In this document: piece after piece, positions 15,526-24,200 of the stretch
Numbering within the stretch: the stretch's first letter is position 1
How the letters are laid out: the number at the start of each line of letters is the position of its first letter
Origin: Acidobacteriota bacterium
Lineage (GTDB): Bacteria; Acidobacteriota; B3-B38; Guanabaribacteriales; JAGGZT01
Length of the DNA stretch: 45,154 nt
NCBI GenBank assembly: GCA_021161905.1
Contig: JAGGZT010000045.1
Coordinates: forward strand, 1 to 45,154
Direction of reading: 5' to 3'
Program-made: the position numbers and the translations under genes
The notes under the pieces: model-generated
The model's input: the letters and a program-made list of their open reading frames with translations, nothing else
Database searches by the model: none
What the model was told of the DNA's origin: nothing

Positions 15526-17214
15526 ATGGAGAAAAAGGGTGTATTAGTCGTCGGCGGAGGCATCGCCGGGCTGGAGGCAGCGCTCGATTTAGCTGAGCTC
15601 GGCGTGGATGTCTATCTACTTGAGCGGGAGGAGAGGCTTGGGGGAAGGGGAGAAAAGCTTTCCCTTGTCGCTCCCTCCGAGCTTCCTGCCCGTCTTCTCC
15701 TTGCGAGGAGGGTGGCTAAGGCTGTTCTTAACCCCCGGATTCATATCATCTCTAATGGGTCTATAGAGGAGGTGAAGAAGGAGGAGGATGGGTTTATAAT
15801 CTCCCTTTCCAAGGAGCCCACCTTGGTTAATGACGATTGTATCTCCTGTGGCGCTTGTGCTCGGGTTTGTCCCATCAAGCCTTACTCCCAGTTTGAGGAA
15901 GGGCTTCTCCAGCGCTCCGCAGTGGATAGGGAAGACAGAGCAAGCTACCCCCCCTATTTCGGGATCGTAAGGGAGACCCCGCCCTGTTCCCTTGCCTGTC
16001 CTGCGGGGATCGATGTGAGGCGTTATGTGAGTCTCATCGCTGAAGGGAAGTTCGCCGAGGCGATCGCTGTGGTTAGGGAGAGGAACCCCCTTCCCTCGGT
16101 TTGCGGCAGGGTCTGTCCTCATCCCTGTGAAGCCGCTTGCAATCGAGGTTTGGTCGATGAGCCGATAGCGATAGAAGCCCTGAAGAGGTTCGTCGCCGAC
16201 TACGAGATAGCGTTGAGAGAAAGGGGGGAATTTACCTACCCCAAGCCAAAGGAAAAGAACGGGTTTAAGGTGGCGGTGGTTGGATCTGGTCCTGCCGGTC
16301 TTACCTGTGCCCATGACCTCGCCCTTATGGGCTATCAGGTGGTTATCTTTGAGAAGGAGAAGGTGGCTGGTGGTATGATGTATCTCGGCATCCCTGAATT
16401 TCGGCTCCCCCGTGATGTCCTTGCCCACGATATCGAATATATCGAGAAGCTGGGGGTTGAGATAAGGCTCAATACCCCCATCGGTCCTGATCTCAGCCTG
16501 GATGATCTTTTCGAGCAGGGTTTCTCCGCTATATTCATCGCCACCGGTGCCTATGAGGGATATAAACTTGGAGTGCCTGGCGAGGAGGAGTATTCGGGAG
16601 TGGTCGATTGCATCAAGTTCCTCCGTGAGGTGAATTTGGGGAGAAAGGAAAAGCCCGGGGATAAGGTGGTCGTTATCGGGGGCGGAAATTCAGCGATCGA
16701 TGCCGCTAGGGTGGCGCTTAGGCTTGGTGCTTCCGAGGTTACCATCCTCTACCGTCGTTCCCGGAAGGAGATGCCTGCTAACCCCTGGGAGGTGATTGAG
16801 GCGGAGCGGGAGGGTGTTCGTATCCATTTTCTCGCTGCACCGACCAGGATACTGGGGAGAGATGGGAAGGTTACTGGGATGGAGTGTGTGAGGATGGAGT
16901 TGGGCAAACTTGACGCCAGCGGAAGAAGGCGTCCCGTCCCCATCCCGGGTTCTGAATTCACCATTTCCTGCGATTTCATCATCCCGGCTATCTCCCAACA
17001 GCCGGATGTCTCCTTTCTCGGGGAGGATCACGGGCTTGAGATATCCCGTTGGAACTCCATCGAGGTCGACCCGGGGACGATGGCTACTGCACGTCCAGGT
17101 GTATTCGCTGGAGGCGATGTGGTTACTGGACCAAGAACGGTAGTCGAGGCGATAGCCGCAGGCCATAAGGCGGCTAAGGGCATCGACCGTTATATAAAGG
17201 AGGGCGTGAGATGA
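15526..17214 (+). CDS. HdrA N-half fused to a GltD/NfnB-type NAD(P)H flavoprotein
   Basis: 562 residues, cytoplasmic. Residues 6-45 form an HdrA-type FAD Rossmann motif (VLVVGGGIAGLEAA, then EREERLGG). A [4Fe-4S] ferredoxin motif CISCGACARVCP (C105, 108, 111, 115) follows and runs into the HdrA-like QFEEGLLQRSAV and PPYFGI. From about 150 it becomes a full GltD/NfnB module: two cysteine groups (C154, C158; C193, C197, C201, C205), a second FAD motif VAVVGSGPAGLTCA (about 249), and an NAD(P)H Rossmann motif VVVIGGGNSAIDAAR (about 384). It ends with GVFAGGDVVTGPRTVVEAI. The second half of the HdrA FAD domain is absent here and appears in the next gene, whose ATG overlaps this stop by 4 bp. The layout recalls HdrL-type proteins. 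Predicted role: electron transfer between NAD(P)H and ferredoxin or Hdr partners. An AGGAGG site precedes the ATG. Confidence 0.85.
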   Translation: MEKKGVLVVGGGIAGLEAALDLAELGVDVYLLEREERLGGRGEKLSLVAPSELPARLLLARRVAKAVLNPRIHIISNGSIEEVKKEEDGFIISLSKEPTLVNDDCISCGACARVCPIKPYSQFEEGLLQRSAVDREDRASYPPYFGIVRETPPCSLACPAGIDVRRYVSLIAEGKFAEAIAVVRERNPLPSVCGRVCPHPCEAACNRGLVDEPIAIEALKRFVADYEIALRERGEFTYPKPKEKNGFKVAVVGSGPAGLTCAHDLALMGYQVVIFEKEKVAGGMMYLGIPEFRLPRDVLAHDIEYIEKLGVEIRLNTPIGPDLSLDDLFEQGFSAIFIATGAYEGYKLGVPGEEEYSGVVDCIKFLREVNLGRKEKPGDKVVVIGGGNSAIDAARVALRLGASEVTILYRRSRKEMPANPWEVIEAEREGVRIHFLAAPTRILGRDGKVTGMECVRMELGKLDASGRRRPVPIPGSEFTISCDFIIPAISQQPDVSFLGEDHGLEISRWNSIEVDPGTMATARPGVFAGGDVVTGPRTVVEAIAAGHKAAKGIDRYIKEGVR

Positions 17215-19598
17215 AGAGGCGGAAGTTCATCCCGGATTATAAAGATATTCCCAAAAAGAGAGAAGCTATTCCTCACCTCTCAATTGCCGAACGAAGAGGT
17301 AATTTTAACGAGGTTGAGCTTACCTTTCCTGAGGAGCGGGCGGTATCCGAAGCCTCTCGCTGCCTTACCTGCAGGAAGTGCATTGGTTGTGGTTTATGCG
17401 CCACTGTCTGTCCTGTTTCCGCCATAGATTATAACCGGGAAAAGAAGAGGATAACACTCGCAGTTGAGGCGGTGGTGCTTGCCCCTGGCGCTTCTGAATT
17501 CGATGCGGGAAGGAAAAAGGAATTTGGCTACCGGGAGTTTGCCAATGTTTTTACCTCGTTGGAGGTGGAGCGTATGCTCGATCCCGACGGTCCTTACGGA
17601 GGGTTGTTCCTCCGAGCCTCAGATGGAGAGATTCCGGCTAAGGTGGGGATCGTCCTCTGCGTTGGTTCGCGCGAAGAGGGTATTGGTGCCCCCTATTGCT
17701 CCACCATATGTTGTAATAGTGCTTTGAAGCAAGCACGGACAATAATAAGGAGATACCCCAAAGCTGAGATAACTATCTTCCACCGGGATATAAGGACCAA
17801 TGGCTTTGGTTCCGAGGCCTATCTCCGTTCTCTTGAATCCCTCAGTAAGGTAGATTTTATATACGGGAGGATCACCTCCCTTGAGGAGGATGAGAGGAAT
17901 CAGGATATCATCATTCGCTATGAGGATGGGGAGGGTAGAAAAGAACGAGCTCGATTCTCGGCGGTGGTGCTTGCGACTGGGCTCCGTGCCCCAGATGATG
18001 CGAGGAAGCTCGCCTCTTTATTCGGCATCAAGCTAAATCGGTATCGTTTTGCCGAGACTACCTCTTTCTCCCCGATCGAGACCGATAACCCCCGGGTAGT
18101 GGTGGCAGGGACATTCACCGGTCCCAAAGGGGTGGAAGAAGCGGTGCGGGAAGGAACAGCGGCAGCTGCGGTGGTTGCTCCTCGCCTTGCTCGAGAGGAG
18201 ATACCTTCAACCAAAGCCACGGGGGAGGAAACGGTTGGAGAAGGAGGGGTGGGCGTCTTTATATGCGAGCATTCCCTCCGTCATCTTAAACTCGATCCCA
18301 GGGTGATTTCGGGGAGGATCAGGTCTGTTTCCCAGGTCTCCTATGTGAGGAGTTTCCCCTTCCTTGGAGATTTCCTCTCCACTAAGGAGATAAAGAAGGT
18401 GGTGTCTACTAAGGGGTTCTCCCGGTTGATCCTTATCACCGTCCTTCCTGAAGCTGTATTCGAGAGGAGGCATTTCGCCAAGGGGGTAGGATTTTTGGAA
18501 GAGGCGATCTTTTTCGTCAACCCCTCCAAATTGAGGGACGAAGAGGAGATAGTAGCTAAAGTGGAGGAGAGCCTTCACCTTGATCCTCGAAAGGAAAGGA
18601 AGATGCCCAGTTCCTCCTCCGCATTGGTTGTCGGAGGTGGGGTGGCAGGGCTTGAGGCTGCCCTGACCCTCTCTTCATTAGGACATCCGGTGCATCTGGT
18701 TGCTGAGGCTGAAGAGTTAGGAGGTCTCTTTAAGGATAGTTACTTCACCCTTTATGAAGAAGATGTACAGGCTGCTGTCTCAAAGCTAATATCCGCTGTT
18801 GAGGAGGACCCAAATATAAAGATCTATCTGAGATCAGAGGTGGCGGATGTATCAAAAAGGGAGGGGGATTTCCTCGTCAAACTCTCTCAAAGTGACGAAC
18901 CCCTTACCGTAGGCGTCATCCTCGTAGCTACCGAGGGGAAGGTCTGTACCCCAACCGTCTGTGGTTATGGAAAAGACCCTCGGGTGATCACCCAATGGGA
19001 GCTTGAGGAAAAGCTTGCTAAGGGGACCTTTTCCGCTCGCCGGGTGGCGATGATCCAGTGCATCCGCGGTAGCGAGGATTATACTCTTTCCTACTGTAGC
19101 AGGCTTTGTTGCCCCTCGGCAGTAAAGAATGCGCTTAAGATTAAGGAGCTCTCTCCAGATACCGATGTATCGATAGTCCATTCTGGTCTTCGCCTCTTTG
19201 GCTTTGCCGAGGATTATCTCGAGAAGGCGAAGGAAAAGGGGGTGCGTTTCTTCCGGGTTTCGAAATTCCCTACCTTTGACTCCGCCGAGGTGCTTAAGCT
19301 CAGGTTTAAGACGATCGCTGGTGAGGAGTTGAATCTCTCCCCGGATGTGATAGTTCTTGCCACCGGAGTCCTTCCCAGCCCAAGGAATGTGGAGCTTGCC
19401 CACATCCTCGGACTAACGACCACCAAGGAGGGTTTCATCAAACCTGAAGCGCCACTTTTCCCCTCTCTTTCCGCTTCCTCCGGTGTTTTCTTTGCTGGTT
19501 TTGCCGAGGCTCCGATGGAGGTGCGAGATGCGGTGGTCTCAGGACGGGCAGCGGGGATGAAGGCTGGGTTATTCCTTAGGGGAAAAGATAAACCCTAA
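17211..19598 (+). CDS. HdrA C-half plus a second, iron-sulfur-poor HdrA-like flavoprotein
   Basis: 795 residues. The start (about 20-50) resembles a GltD C-terminal tail. A cysteine-rich ferredoxin region CLTCRKCIGCGLCATVCP follows (C51, 54, 57, 60, 63, 67), then the second half of an HdrA FAD domain: VVLAPGASEFD, VGIVLCVGSRE, PYCSTICCNSALKQA, a FHRDIRTNGFG segment, and VVVAGTFTGPKGVEEAV. After about residue 340 a second HdrA copy starts with VGVFICEHS and a fresh FAD motif VVGGGVAGLEAA (about 470). It continues through AMIQCIRGSEDY and YCSRLCCPSAVKNAL to a C-terminal SSGVFFAGFAEAPMEVRDAV. This second copy lacks the CxxCxxCxxxCP insert and the C-terminal ferredoxin pairs of true HdrA. It is translationally coupled to the upstream gene. 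Together the two proteins would form one flavin-rich electron-bifurcation-like complex; the partner subunits HdrB/C are not in the window. Confidence 0.83.
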   Translation: MKRRKFIPDYKDIPKKREAIPHLSIAERRGNFNEVELTFPEERAVSEASRCLTCRKCIGCGLCATVCPVSAIDYNREKKRITLAVEAVVLAPGASEFDAGRKKEFGYREFANVFTSLEVERMLDPDGPYGGLFLRASDGEIPAKVGIVLCVGSREEGIGAPYCSTICCNSALKQARTIIRRYPKAEITIFHRDIRTNGFGSEAYLRSLESLSKVDFIYGRITSLEEDERNQDIIIRYEDGEGRKERARFSAVVLATGLRAPDDARKLASLFGIKLNRYRFAETTSFSPIETDNPRVVVAGTFTGPKGVEEAVREGTAAAAVVAPRLAREEIPSTKATGEETVGEGGVGVFICEHSLRHLKLDPRVISGRIRSVSQVSYVRSFPFLGDFLSTKEIKKVVSTKGFSRLILITVLPEAVFERRHFAKGVGFLEEAIFFVNPSKLRDEEEIVAKVEESLHLDPRKERKMPSSSSALVVGGGVAGLEAALTLSSLGHPVHLVAEAEELGGLFKDSYFTLYEEDVQAAVSKLISAVEEDPNIKIYLRSEVADVSKREGDFLVKLSQSDEPLTVGVILVATEGKVCTPTVCGYGKDPRVITQWELEEKLAKGTFSARRVAMIQCIRGSEDYTLSYCSRLCCPSAVKNALKIKELSPDTDVSIVHSGLRLFGFAEDYLEKAKEKGVRFFRVSKFPTFDSAEVLKLRFKTIAGEELNLSPDVIVLATGVLPSPRNVELAHILGLTTTKEGFIKPEAPLFPSLSASSGVFFAGFAEAPMEVRDAVVSGRAAGMKAGLFLRGKDKP

Positions 19599-19640
19599 AA
19601 TTTTACTTGATTTCAGGAGTGGAGGGAGATAGAATAAACT

Positions 19641-19674
19641 GCTTCCCCAAAGGGGGGAAGCAGGTTAATTTTTA
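19641..19674 (+). terminator. Terminator of the redox operon
   Basis: Stem GCTTCCCC (19641-19648) / GGGGAAGC (19654-19661), 5-nt loop, followed by AGGTTAATTTTTA. The T-run is slightly displaced, so efficiency may be moderate. Confidence 0.65.
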
Positions 19675-19721
19675 TGGGAGGTCTTTATCGTTAACTTTAT
19701 AGTAGTAAGGAGAAGGGTAAA

Positions 19722-21038
19722 ATGAAAATTAAGCCTGTAAAGTATACCGTTGAAGAGGCGTTAGCTTATCATGCTAATAACTTCAGCGGTGGCGGAAAAA
19801 TAGAGGTTATAAGTAAGGTTCCGGCACGGAACGCCTATGATCTCACCCTTGCTTATACCCCTGGCGTTGCTGAACCATGCAAGGTCATCGAAAAGGATCC
19901 GGAGAAGGTCCACGACTACACCGCCAGGGACAATTTGGTGGCGGTGTTGACCGATGGAACTGCTATTCTCGGTCTGGGTAATATTGGTCCCCAGGCGGGG
20001 ATGCCGGTTATGGAAGGTAAGGCGGTTCTCTTCAAGATGCTCGCCGGTGTCGATGCCTTCCCCCTTTGTATCGGCACCACCGATACCGAGGAGATCATCA
20101 AGTTCGCAAAGTGGATCGAGCCCACCTTCGGTGGGATCAATCTGGAGGATATCTCTGCTCCTCGGTGTTTTGATATCCTTAGCAGGTTGAGAAAAGAGCT
20201 CGATGTCCCCGTATTCCATGATGATCAGCAGGGGACGGCGGTAGTGGTTCTCGCCGGTCTTATCAACGCCTTGAAGATCGTGGGAAAGAAACTTGAGGAT
20301 ATTAAAGTCGCTGTCTCCGGTGCCGGAGCTTCCGGTATTTATGTGACCAAGCTGATTATGGGCGCTGGCGTACGGGATGCGGTTCTCGTTGATACCAAGG
20401 GGATCATCTACGAGGGAAGAAAGGAGAATATGAACCCCTACAAGGAGGAGATCGCCCGTACCACCAATAGGGAGAAGAAAAAAGGCGGTATTGCTGAGGC
20501 CCTTGAGGGTGCCGATGTGTTCCTCGGCCTTTCGGTTGCCGGGCTGGTGACCAAGGATATGGTGAAGCGGATGGAGAAGGATCCGATCGTGTTCGCGATG
20601 GCTAACCCGGTACCCGAGATCATGCCTGAGGAGGCGCTCGAGGCAGGTGCCAAGGTTATCGCTACCGGCAGATCCGACTATCCCAACCAGATCAACAATG
20701 TTCTCGGCTTCCCTGGTATCTTCCGCGGCGCCCTCGACGCGAAGGCTACCGATGTGAACGAAGAGATGCTCTATGCTGCCGCCCATGCCCTTGCTAATCT
20801 GATTCCCGATGACGAAGTCCGTGAAGACTACATCATCACCCACCCGGTCGATCCCAAGGTGATGCCCGCTGAGGCAGCAGCGGTTGCCGAGGCAGCGGTG
20901 AAGACTGGTGTTGCCCGGAAGAAGGTCACCTATCAGGAGGTTTACGAGCACACCAAGAAGCTGGTCGAGGTGAACCGCGAGCGTTACGATATGATGGAGG
21001 AGATCTGGAAGAAGCACGGAATACTCCCGAAGAAATAA
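19722..21038 (+). CDS. NAD(P)-dependent malic enzyme
   Basis: 438 residues of the short bacterial malic enzyme, converting malate to pyruvate and CO2 with NAD(P)H formation. Motifs: LAYTPGVAEPC (about 44), the catalytic-lysine segment PVMEGKAVLFK (about 91-101), the metal-binding FHDDQQGTAVVV (about 166), and the nucleotide-binding VSGAGASGIY (about 194). The C-terminal phosphotransacetylase domain of MaeB is absent, and the length matches the short form. The start has an AAGGAGAAGG site. It lies between two terminators and so is probably monocistronic; I could not identify its promoter with confidence in the 60 bp available. It would supply pyruvate and reducing power next to the NAD(P)H-linked flavoproteins, but there is no sign of shared control. 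A long antisense open frame is a shadow. Confidence 0.95.
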   Translation: MKIKPVKYTVEEALAYHANNFSGGGKIEVISKVPARNAYDLTLAYTPGVAEPCKVIEKDPEKVHDYTARDNLVAVLTDGTAILGLGNIGPQAGMPVMEGKAVLFKMLAGVDAFPLCIGTTDTEEIIKFAKWIEPTFGGINLEDISAPRCFDILSRLRKELDVPVFHDDQQGTAVVVLAGLINALKIVGKKLEDIKVAVSGAGASGIYVTKLIMGAGVRDAVLVDTKGIIYEGRKENMNPYKEEIARTTNREKKKGGIAEALEGADVFLGLSVAGLVTKDMVKRMEKDPIVFAMANPVPEIMPEEALEAGAKVIATGRSDYPNQINNVLGFPGIFRGALDAKATDVNEEMLYAAAHALANLIPDDEVREDYIITHPVDPKVMPAEAAAVAEAAVKTGVARKKVTYQEVYEHTKKLVEVNRERYDMMEEIWKKHGILPKK

Positions 21039-21056
21039 AAAGGGGTGGAATCAGAA

Positions 21057-21092
21057 GGGGAGGAAGATCTTCTTCCTCCCCTTTTTCTTTTG
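21057..21092 (+). terminator. Terminator of the malic enzyme gene
   Basis: Perfect 11-bp stem GGGGAGGAAGA (21057-21067) / TCTTCCTCCCC (21071-21081), 3-nt loop, followed by TTTTTCTTTTG. It may also slow transcription arriving from the leftward operon, though the minus-strand T-tract is poor. Confidence 0.88.
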
Positions 21093-21105
21093 ATGTTTTA
21101 GAAAA

Positions 21106-21216
21106 CTAAGACTTCTTCCCCTTCTCCAGTTGCTCCCTCAAGGCGGCCAATTTCCTTTTTCTCGCCTTTTCCTTTCGATGGTGTTTTTTGAGCACCATCT
21201 TCTTCTTTTTGTTCAT
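21106..21216 (-). CDS. Tiny very basic protein (36 aa)
   Basis: A 37-codon frame with a strong GGGGAGGTG ribosome site, placed 14 bp after the stop of the giant M14 peptidase and in the same direction. The product starts MNKKKKMVLKKHHRKEKARK and ends in a short amphipathic helix with LAALREQLEKG. About half the residues are Lys, Arg or His. Its size, charge and helical character resemble small ribosome-associated basic peptides, but I cannot assign a family. The good ribosome site and operon position argue that it is translated. It ends about 25 bp before the malic enzyme terminator. Confidence 0.6.
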   Translation of the reverse strand: MNKKKKMVLKKHHRKEKARKRKLAALREQLEKGKKS

Positions 21217-21230
21217 ACATTCACCTCCCC

Positions 21231-24200
21231 TTAATATTTTAGCTTGATCTCACCGGATATTATCCACGGTTTTTCTGGAAGGTTCGCCGGAATGACCGGA
21301 CGCCTTCGATATATGGTAAGCCTCCCCCCGTTTCGATACTCCTCTCCCTCCCTCTTTATCTCAAAGGAGGAGGTAGCAAGCATCCTCGCCGTTGCCTCAT
21401 CGCAGATGAGATGTGCCCTCGAGGCGAGCTCACAGTAGGCTCCGTAAGGGGTTTCATCCGCTGTCTCCGTTACCCATTCGAGACCGGTGATGTTGGGGAA
21501 GCGAGCCATAAAGGAGCGTGAGCTTGGGCTCTTGTTCTTCGCCGGGAAGTAGACGAGGAGATGGTTATAGTAGGCGGTTTCGAAGTGCTTGGGAAGTGGT
21601 TTCTCTCCGTATTTCAGATATACCTTCCGGAACTCCTCGTTCCACCAGTCGATCGTCCTGCCCGCCGGATCACGGAAGCGGTTGTTTGCCAGGAGGGTGG
21701 TGATCATCTCTCGATGCCCCACCGCAAGGGCGAGTGTCTCCGGGTAGTCCGGGTCGGGTATCGCTATCTCGATCATCTTCCCCGGGTGTGCCGGATCATC
21801 TATCCTTCGCTTCGTTCCCAGAAAGCCATGGAAGGTGTAGAAGAGGGCGCGAGGGATCAGATAACTGGGAAAGTCCGGTGGGGCATAACCGGCGAATGGC
21901 TGAACCCACTCGTGGGAGGGAAAGGTATGGTTGTTGCCGAAGACATCGGGAAGGAAAAGACGGAACATCTTGAGCCTCGCCAGCCCTTCGCGATACTTGG
22001 GCGGTTTGGAGAAGACGAATCTCCCGTTTTCCACGGTAAATTTGGGATAGGAGACATTTACCCCAACCGAGTTGTACCTTCCCGCATGGAGCATCCATAG
22101 CGGGGTAATCTTTCGCAGTTGGTCGTGGATCGCTGTTCCATCTACATTCTCTATGGGGATGGCGACGAGGTTTATCTTTTTGAGGAGCTTCAGGTAATCT
22201 TTATCGCTGGTAATAAGCTCAATAAGCTTGAGGATGGCGTTGGTCGAGGTTACCTCGTTCGCATGTTGTCTTCCTAAGGCGAAGTAGGTCGGTTTATAGG
22301 TAATCAGCTTCGGTATCGAGCGAAGCATCCCCACCTTGGGCAGGGTAACCGTCATCCCATAGACCTTTCTCCCCTGGTAGGATTCCGAGAGGGGGAAGAG
22401 GATAACTCCGGGGTGGCGAGCGAGCTTCCTCATTATCCCTACCGACTCCTCATAGCCGATGGGGCGATCGAGAGGGACGGGGTATTCCTCCTCTTCCTTT
22501 TTGGATTGAACCACGCTTTTTACCTTTTGCGCTACCTTTATGCCTCTCGTTAACATCTTTTTCCCGTCCAGGATGAGGAACTCCATCCGGGATAGATCGG
22601 GATAATTGAAGACCTCCTGGGCTATCCCCTGCTTTTTGAGGAGGTTAAGAGCGTCCACCATTTCTCCTCCCTTTTCCGCATCATCTACCAAGAGCCGGAG
22701 AAGTAGGGAGTGTGCCTTCTCCCCCTTGATCACCAAGCCGATGGTGGAGGGCCTTCTAAGCCGTAAGGAAAGCTTACGCCCCTCAAGGTCGGTATCCCGG
22801 AACTTGACCCCGGAGAGCTTTACCTCTTTTTGCCCGACGACCATCTTGGGGAAGTCCGCCTGGTTCACATTGAACGATACCGAAAATCTCCCCGCTCTTC
22901 CTAAATATCTCTCGTCAGGATGGACTACCGGTAGCACCAGCCCCGGGGTGGTAAAGGGTTTTTGGGGACCCAAGAGCTCCTCGCCGAGCGCCTTGAAGAA
23001 ATCCAGGGTGACGAAGTAGAGGTCCTCCGAGATCGCCTCGAGGGAGGAGATCCGTTCCTGCCTTATCCCCTTTGGGTTTTCCGGGGCTAAATCGCGGTAG
23101 GTGTAGTTCATCTTCCCACCCAGGGGATAAACGGGGAAATCGCTTTCGCTTAAGGCGAGATCGAACCTGAGGAGGCTGAAGAAGGGCTGTTTCTCCTTTA
23201 TCTTTGAATCGCGGGGGAAACCGGTGATCTTGAGGACGAGGTTTCTGAAGGTGGGGAGAAGCTCCCTCTGGTAGATCTCCCACACCCGCTCCAAATCGGT
23301 TTTGATCCTCTTCTTTAAGATCGATCTTTCCCCTTGTTTCACCTCAACGAATCCGGTGGGGACGCGGACCCTCCCATAGTATCGGTTGCGAGAAAGAAAT
23401 GGGGGAAGGAGTTCTCCTGGGGCATCAGGGTAATCGCGGAAATAATCCTGCTCCTTTAGGGGTGGGGAGAAGGAATCGATGGTGATCTCCTTTTTTCTCT
23501 CATCTACCACCTTTATCTGGTAGATGGGTTTATTTTTATCGTACCTTTTTTCCTTGAATACTACCTGATCCCGGCTTATCCCAAGTTCTTGGGCGAAGAC
23601 ATCGTCTATCGGATAGAGCTCAGCCAGGAAGCGGTTGGGAAGCTCCTTGTCATAACGGCGTGCTCTTTTGTTCTCATAGGGCTCCCTTACGCTGGGGAAC
23701 TTCTGGTAGCTTATCACTATCTTCTTTATTTTTCCTTTATATCTCTTGAGCTTGGGAAGTACCCCGTAAGCCAACCAGCTGAAGCCGGGTTTATAGGCAT
23801 TCAGGATGGTGATCTTTATTTTATCCTTCTTTATCCCCTGTTCTAACAATATCCTTTCTATCCTTGAGGATAGTTCAGCCCTCACCTTCGGTGGTTCACT
23901 CACCAATGCGAAGATGAGAACCGGTTTCTCCGGGGAGAGCTTTGAACTCACCTGAGAGACGAGCCTGATTAATTCGTTTCCCTCCCAGGGTATTTGGAAG
24001 CTCTTTTTGAATATCGGTTTCGGGTCTTTCCTCCTTATCGTGGAGACCTTTACCTTTTGCCCGAATCTTTCCTCGATGAGGGTGGATAACTTCTCCGGAA
24101 GCCCCTTTCCTGGCGCCTCAAGATATAGTTTTATTTGAGGTTTCCCCGAGAGAGGAAGCTTTTTAAGGTTTATTATTGCCGAGGCGAGCTGTCCCGCGGT

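Noticed and set aside
19761-21017. 418-codon minus-strand open frame opposite the malic enzyme
   Set aside because: The malic enzyme has every family motif. The antisense frame has no recognisable domain and arises from biased codon use on the true strand.
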